Part shown: positions 58,106-64,000 of the stretch, piece after piece
Position numbering within the stretch: the first letter of the stretch is position 1
Layout: each line of letters opens with the position of its first letter
From: Marsupella aquatica
Taxonomy: Eukaryota; Marchantiophyta
DNA: 64,000 nucleotides
NCBI GenBank assembly: GCA_973895155.1
Contig: OZ316893.1
Span: 6,014,001 to 6,078,000 of the forward strand
Direction: 5' to 3'
The notes under the pieces: model-generated
Databases searched by the model: none
Told to the model about the DNA's origin: nothing
The model's input: the letters and a program-made list of their open reading frames with translations, nothing else
Translations under genes and position numbers: made by a program

Positions 58106-60359
58106 CTACTGGCTCGTCCTTAATCTCCACTCTTTTAATCTCTCGAGCAAAAATAAACTATGCTGCTGTGTTTCCAAATCAGATGACGATGTTGAAAGGG
58201 TGTCTACAAAAGGCTGAACACCGGCTTTATGCAATGCCTCCACTGCAGCATCTGCCAAATGGATGCAAAAAAAGTCAAGTATGAATTTCAATGAGCACAA
58301 TATTCATGTAATCGACATTGCGGACGTCGTCTTTTGCTTGTAAGGCCGGTGAAGTGAGATATAACGTGGTGATCAGTCCGCTACACGGAAACGATCCATG
58401 CTCTCAGCGAGAACTTCTTCTTGGCTCCAAGTTTTTAGCATTGTTAAGGCCTCAACCAACCAGCTCAGTGCCTCATTAACAAACTAGAGAGACGAGTGTT
58501 GTTCCCTCACCACATGCTGATAGACTTGCCAAAGCCTTTGCTGCTTCTCTGCGGGTATCATCATCCGAAGCTACTTCAAGCATATTTACCAATGCTCCCA
58601 CTCCTCCGGCATCCACTATCTTCAGTCTTCGTTGATCTGCAAACCCAAAATGCAAAGCACTTCTTATCGCTGCTCTATGTTTTCCAGTAGAATTTAACAC
58701 TCAAAACACATAAACCAGGTTCGTCTGCGTGGTCCTTGAAGGGTCCTGCAGAGCTTGGTCAGTGAACTCTCTGCCTCAAGATTTTCAAACCGCTTATTTT
58801 AACAAGTTTTGGTAGCCCCTCTGTTCTCGACGTTACACCAACAATTGCATCTCATCCTCTCAGATATCGAGTGCACATCGTGCGACTTCATATCGTAAGG
58901 AAGCATTGCTGGAGTACACAAACAACTCATAAATTTCCACCAAAGATTCATCAAGTGTAATTATGCTACAAGATTCGGAAGCACCACAAGCTTCAGTAGA
59001 CTGAGGGGTTTTGCTCTCCACACAGACACACACGGCTTGGGAAAAAGCTGTGTTCCATTCAACATGAAAAATCGGTTGCACCAGTGCCTATTCCTCTCAG
59101 AAGTTTTCCAAACAATAAACGGAAGAATCTATCAAATTGGAAATTGTAAATACTTTCCTCACCAACTAATAATTGAGCTATCTGAATAATGTACACAAAA
59201 CTCATTGGAAGACCTTTGCTGCACAATGAAGTAAGAACTTAGGTTTTTCACCGATAGATACAACAAAAGCAAAGCAGAAAGAGAGCCTGTACTAACCATC
59301 TGTAGCAATCAAGGTCAATCTCGATGCCCCGCTACGCTTGAACATTGGATCCTTCGCACGCAAGAGTGCCACGGAATGCTTCACCAAGCTATCTCCTGCG
59401 CACCATGCCGGCCACATTTTAGGAAACGCTTCACAGTTTCTGGACAACGAGATCAAAGTACTGCCGGATTTGAACATTACCCATAAGAGGGTACACGTTG
59501 AGCCCCACGTAGGTGAACGTTAATGCGGCAAGTGCCTTAAGCATCCATCCTGCCTTCTTCTCGGTCTCTTGGTCTGAAGATTCAACATCTGCACTCAGAG
59601 CACAGAGACATTGAACAGCGCCAACAAGAGGGAAGTATCTCTAAGTAGACGAACAGCTTTCCATGACTAGGGTTAAAGCAACTATAGTCCGAGAAAGACT
59701 TGGAAGGCTAAGGAAACCTTAGAGCACACGGGAATGCGAGTCATCGTTCCAGATCTTCTAAAGTCAATGCAAACAACAAGGTAACCAAAGGCAGGAATTG
59801 TAAATGTACAATGTCGAAGACATATGAATTTAAAACCATACCTGCAGTTTCTACTGCCCTCGAGAAGGTCCGCAATCGTCCTGCGTAGACGCCATTGTTC
59901 AGCTGCCACAAAATGTTGGGTCATTTTCAAATTTAGGCAAAAAGCGCAAAACACTGTTTCGATTGAGACATGATTAGTTGCTCATGACGTCCCCAATTTT
60001 AAACCTAAAATTAACTTCCAACATGGACTCTGCAGTTCAGGTGACACAAAATGTTGGATCCTTCACACCATTAGGAAAATAGAGGGAAGGACTTTTCGAA
60101 CACGAGCTCAGTTCAACCGACATTGAGACATAATTGATTGCCCTAGATGTGCGCCAATACTTGAATTTGATGTTGAGTATTCTGGTGCCCCATTCCGAAA
60201 CCACAGCATAAAAGACATATTACCGGTACAGAGAAAGGCAGAGCTGCTCAACACGGAAGCAAGTGGAAGAGAGCTTACCAGATTGGCATTGGGGGAACGT
60301 TGCTGTGCGCCTAATGACCGTACCAAGGCACGAGCGAGGAGTCTATGGCTGCTCCCCAT
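58106..60359 (-). CDS. Small armadillo-repeat-like protein, probably organelle-targeted, six exons
   Basis: Minus-strand exons are 60359-60279, 59902-59855, 59640-59481, 59395-59297, 58636-58511 and 58251-58106. This gives 660 nt, 219 aa. Phases fit throughout, but the exon 2 donor (GCA/GTAGAA at 59855) is weak; a better-looking donor at 59842 would break the frame. The N-terminus (MGSSHRLLARALVRSLGAQQRS) is basic and free of acidic residues, like a mitochondrial or plastid presequence. A hydrophobic stretch (ALAALTFTYVGLNV) may span a membrane. The C-terminal half has ARM-type helices: LVKHSVALLRAKDP, RRLKIVDAGGVGALVNMLE, REAAKALASLSAC, AAVEALHKAG. ARM repeats usually mediate protein binding; the partner is unknown. 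Confidence 0.75.
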
Positions 60360-61540
60360 CCTTGCTCTGTCCTGGGGCCGGTCCTTCACTCGTCTCCTCG
60401 GTTTCTGTCACTAGAATCGGACCTCATATTCATGTCACAAGTTCACAATTCGCACGAGATCTTTGAAGATGAGAATCCCATTCAACCGCGTCAAAAACTC
60501 CTCCAAGCCAGAATCGCGGCAGTAGCACACAGATCGCATAATTTTCATTGCCGGGAGACCTCGTTGGCCCACTCCCGAAAGCCCAGGAATTTCGCATTGA
60601 CGATTTCTTTGTAACTAAAATGGAAATTTCACTGCAGGGTAAACCTAAAACCATTCAAACAAATATGCCAACAAATTTGTGCCCCAAGTGACAGGGATGC
60701 TCTGGGAAAGCTCAAAAGCAATTGGACAAGTCATTCGTTCGGCTGTTAGCAACATTACATCGTTGGAGACCCTCAACTTTACAAGATTGGCAACTGAAGA
60801 GGGTGACATTAGGGCAGGGTTTAGGGTTTAGGGTTTAGGGTTTTTTTAATTATTATTATTTTTTAAATTTATTTTTTAATGCATCCAGTCTGTAGTCCAG
60901 CAGTTGATCAACCCAAGGAATGTGTCTGTCAGTAGTAGACTAGGTCAGCTTTAGCCCAAGTTTTGAGGGACTATTGTGATTGTCCCCCTCATTCATTTAT
61001 GTAACCCAACCAAGAGCAACGAGCCAAAGAACCCCAAACTCACATAAGACTCGTCCACAACAGCAAACTAAGATCTAAAACCCAACTGAGGGGTAAACTG
61101 ATTGTTTGCTTGCTGCAACGGAAGAGAATGACGTTGTGAGCTAGAGCAGCCTTTTGTGCTTACAAGTCACGTCTCAAACTGATCGTCCTCTTCATTGGCA
61201 TACTTGAGGGGAGGCACTCTTGTTCCATCTACAGACCTTCAAACTCTTGATGACACCAGTGTTGACCTAACCTGAGACTTTTGTGTTCAGTATTGTCACT
61301 CTTTAGTAGCTGTAAATTGAATCCTGTCTCTGACTAGTCCAATAGATTTGCAGAAACCGGGAGAAAAAAAAATTCCTATCATCCCTTCTGTCAGTCCACA
61401 CCCTCTCGTTCATGAATTGCAGAAAAATGACCAGAGTGTAAGCATCCAATTTAAATCAAACAACATGCCCTGGCATATATATAGGAAGGCGACTTGGATG
61501 GCAAAAAGCAGAAATTGACATTGGACAGCAGCGTATTTTT
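60360..61540. other. Upstream region of the armadillo-like gene
   Basis: Probable leader and promoter of the minus-strand gene. A minus frame at 60654-60430 has no recognisable motif and may be leader sequence. Confidence 0.4.
60817..60843 (+). repeat. Short interstitial telomere-like repeat (TTTAGGG)n
   Basis: Three full GGGTTTA units plus partial units, then a T-run. Read on the minus strand it is AAACCCTAAACCC, the plant telo-box, about 460 bases upstream of the armadillo-like gene start. It may be a promoter element or a repair scar. Confidence 0.8.
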
Positions 61541-61627
61541 TAAGGATTTCACTTTTTAGCCAGAGTGGCGAATGTAAAGTGTGTGAGGGAGAAGATGCTC
61601 CAAAGATTCCCTATTCAATTATTTTCC

Positions 61628-61790
61628 TGATTGTCAGATCTCCCTAGATTTAAGGCTGACCGTTAGATTCTGGCTAATGGGGCCTGGGATTAGGTGAAAC
61701 ACTGGCTAATGAGCCAGCAAAATAGTAGCAAATTTTTGCCAAAAGTGGCAATAGATTTTTGGGGAAGTGGAATCTAGCAAATTTTCCCCT
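61628..61790. repeat. Dispersed repeat sharing blocks with 49,432-49,560
   Basis: Same ordered blocks as the first copy: 'tgtcagatctccctagattt' and 'aagtggaatctagcaaa'. This copy contains extra sequence in the middle. Confidence 0.4.
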
Positions 61791-61799
61791 CTAAAAAAA

Positions 61800-63110
61800 C
61801 ACTGTTGGACAGTCCAAATGTGTTAAAAAATTGAAAACAAAATACCTGACATCATCAATCCACCCACAGTCCCATGATGTGTTCTATGATTTGTTGGACT
61901 AGTTCTTGGAAAGTGACACAGGTGGGGGAACCACTTATAATGTTCAAATTGGATGACAAAAACTGAGAATTTCCTCTGTAAAATTCAACTGCATTGCATC
62001 AATGGAAATCAGTTTGTAAACCTCCTCCCCTTTCTCCCTTTAGCAGTTCTTAAACTCAATTAGAGAGGTAGTCCCTTGAAATGTCCTTAGTGTTCTATCA
62101 GAGTTGTGTCCATCAGCATTTAATATGATCATGTGCACAATCAGGTCTCTGGTCGTGACCCACATCTCCTCCCCACCCACAATCAGGCCCACTTCGTGCC
62201 TTCTCTGTAACTATCCTTAGTGCATGTAGATTTTTCACTTGGACCATCTTTTGTATCAACAACAACACTTTTGTAACAACGTGCAATTTTTTCTTGACCA
62301 TCTTCTGCATCAACAATACAGGTAACGGGACAGGTAAGTAATGTTTTTTACTCTTGCTCCCTCACCCAACACTCCCTTGCATCTCACTTTGGTGCTTCTC
62401 TCACCCTCATTGTCTTGCAGTCAGCTCCCCCTCTCTCCAGGCTAACCCCTGCCATTGCACAAATAACAGTTTTGCAATGACCTTGTTTCACACAAGTGGA
62501 ACATTTTACAATGCTCCTTGTTTGATCATCTTTCACATTGACAACATTGTGTGCACATTCTTTTTCGACTTCCTTTTCCACCGCCAATGAAAACACAACA
62601 ACGCTTTTGCAAGGATAGCATGACCACAACAATAACATGATTGCAATAAAATTGCATGGGCATTTGGCTACTCATTATTACCATGGTAGTGCAACTTTGG
62701 GTGGATAGTTGGAGGCCTCCCGGTAATCAACAACTATAATAAGGGATCTTGTGTTTTTTCATCCTTCATCCCAATACAAAAAAGTTCTTGGGCAGGAAAG
62801 ATCCACAACCCTAAACCCTTTGACCCTTTGATTGTTTTCCCTGACCATTGATGGAAGAAATGGGCACCCCTGGTGCAGATGTATTTCCCCGCGCTTCCCC
62901 ATAAATGCCCCTGCCGGACTCCCTATGGACCTGTCCTCCTTTACACGGTGAGTTTGCACAGGCATAGGGCTCGTTACACATAAAAAAACCAACAACCACA
63001 CATCTACTTAGAATAACACTCAACTATTTTAAAACAATAATTGGGATTTTCATGCTATGGAAAATTACTCCACTCTCTACAGTCACATTTTGATCTGCAA
63101 TTGCCTCTCC
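61800..63110. other. Intergenic, no gene seen
   Basis: Short frames on both strands (for example 62384-62638 minus, 62354-62590 plus) lack motifs and overlap one another. Confidence 0.4.
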
Positions 63111-63121
63111 ATCCATATTGA

Positions 63122-63252
63122 GAATCACGTACTCTCGTCTCTTTTCGTGCCTCGCGATCCATGTTCAGCTTGCATCACGTACTCTCGTGTCGTTTCGCGC
63201 CTCTCGATCCATCTTCAGCTCGAATCACGTACTCTGGTCTCGTTTCGTGATC
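63122..63252 (+). repeat. Three tandem ~53-bp repeats
   Basis: 'aatcacgtactctcgtctc' (or a close variant) followed by a 'tcgatccat.ttcagct' block is found at about 63122, 63174 and 63225; the third copy is cut short. Confidence 0.85.
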
Positions 63253-63259
63253 ATTAGTG

Positions 63260-64000
63260 CCGTAGTGGAGGACAAAGACGGTCCACTCCTCTTCTTTACT
63301 CCCTCCGTCTATCGTCTCCTTACTCGCCCGTGCAGCAGCATGACCAGCGTCGCAAACGGAGATGCCTGATGAAGTGATGAATGAATATTTTCTCGCCATC
63401 AATACTGCGCAGAAGTGAAGTATATAATAATAAGCTGTCCTGACTGGACTAGCTGCGCTACTCATTACCCTTCCGTCAATTTCGGGTAGTCGTGCTTTTG
63501 CGTTACAATTGCATTGCAGCGATGCAATGCAATGGGTCCGGCAATGATCGACCTGGGCCTGAAGGTGCAGTGGCATCACATCACGTATAAAGCTTGATGT
63601 GCATTTACTAGAAACGCTGGATTGCTAGCCCCAAGGCACTTCCATTAACCGCTACAACACTTTCTGGTAAATGCACATCCAAAAGCAGCACTTTGGTACC
63701 TTCCCACGAATCCCACAGCACTGAAACCCTTTTTGTAAACCATAAAAAAGCAGCACTGTGGTACGTACGTTCCCACATGTTGGAAAGATTTTCCATACGA
63801 CCATGAACTCAATTGCTCTTTCTACGCTGGCTGATGCTTTTTGATGTGCAGTGACGGTGACGCGCGATCCAGTAGAGAGATGTGCTAGCTGATGAGACGA
63901 GTGGATTCGGGAGGGTACGAGAGGAGATCTGCTCGCTGCTGGCAGTGGGTTGTTCTACGGTCTCTATCGTCATCATAAGGTCAGGACACTGATCCGTTTG
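63260..64000. other. Window end, no gene supported
   Basis: A minus frame of 134 codons at 63579-63175 overlaps the tandem repeat and has no motif. 'gcattgcagcgatgcaatgcaatg' at about 63510 is a small direct repeat. A gene could begin beyond the window. Confidence 0.3.

Noticed and set aside
58860-59081. 73-codon minus frame inside the armadillo-like gene
   Set aside because: It lies in the intron between 59297 and 58636, and those exons join in phase without it (IATD-DQRRLK).

Overview
The window looks like a piece of a large, repeat-rich land-plant nuclear genome. Evidence: spliced genes with GT-AG introns, a plant secondary-product glycosyltransferase with a 44-residue PSPG box, a Copia element primed by a plant-type initiator-Met site, a large Ty3/gypsy element, a truncated LINE, plant-type TTTAGGG telomeric repeats and many AT-rich minisatellites. 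I cannot name the species; the intron-rich genes and retroelement load would suit a fern, lycophyte or another large plant genome, but that is inference.

Layout. 1-3.7 kb: a two-exon gene (+) for a probably plastid-targeted membrane protein. 3.7-7.6 kb: minisatellites, one of them split by a 1.09-kb solo LTR with a 4-bp target duplication. 8.7-10.9 kb: a four-exon UDP-glycosyltransferase gene (-) rebuilt as 490 aa. 11.8-13.9 kb: short-unit arrays, including a purine-rich and a G-rich one. 13,994-33,320: a Copia element (GTTCT target duplication, 344-bp LTRs) whose leader, just after the primer-binding site, was hit by a 13.4-kb Ty3/gypsy element (GCATG target duplication, about 1.86-kb LTRs). 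33.3-40.6 kb: mostly AT-rich intergenic DNA with repeat debris. 40.67-44.93 kb: a nine-exon alpha/beta-hydrolase gene (-), 364 aa. 45-54.5 kb: intergenic. 54,577-56,226: a 5'-truncated LINE (-) with a 16-bp target duplication. 58.1-60.4 kb: a small six-exon armadillo-like gene (-), 219 aa. 60.4-64 kb: intergenic with telomere-like and other repeats.

The most unusual item is the gypsy element. Each LTR carries two open frames. The first (201 aa in the 5' LTR) has a pattern recalling the zinc-ribbon/OB-fold C-terminal domain of RPA large subunit, and it lies upstream of the LTR TATA box, in U3. The main coding region stays in one frame for about 8.6 kb from gag through integrase into a roughly 1,160-codon extension ending in coiled coil. 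It is interrupted only by in-frame stops, each explicable by one C-to-T or G-to-A change. By eye, all LTR-LTR substitutions are transitions, suggesting methylation-linked decay. The host genes do not form an obvious pathway.
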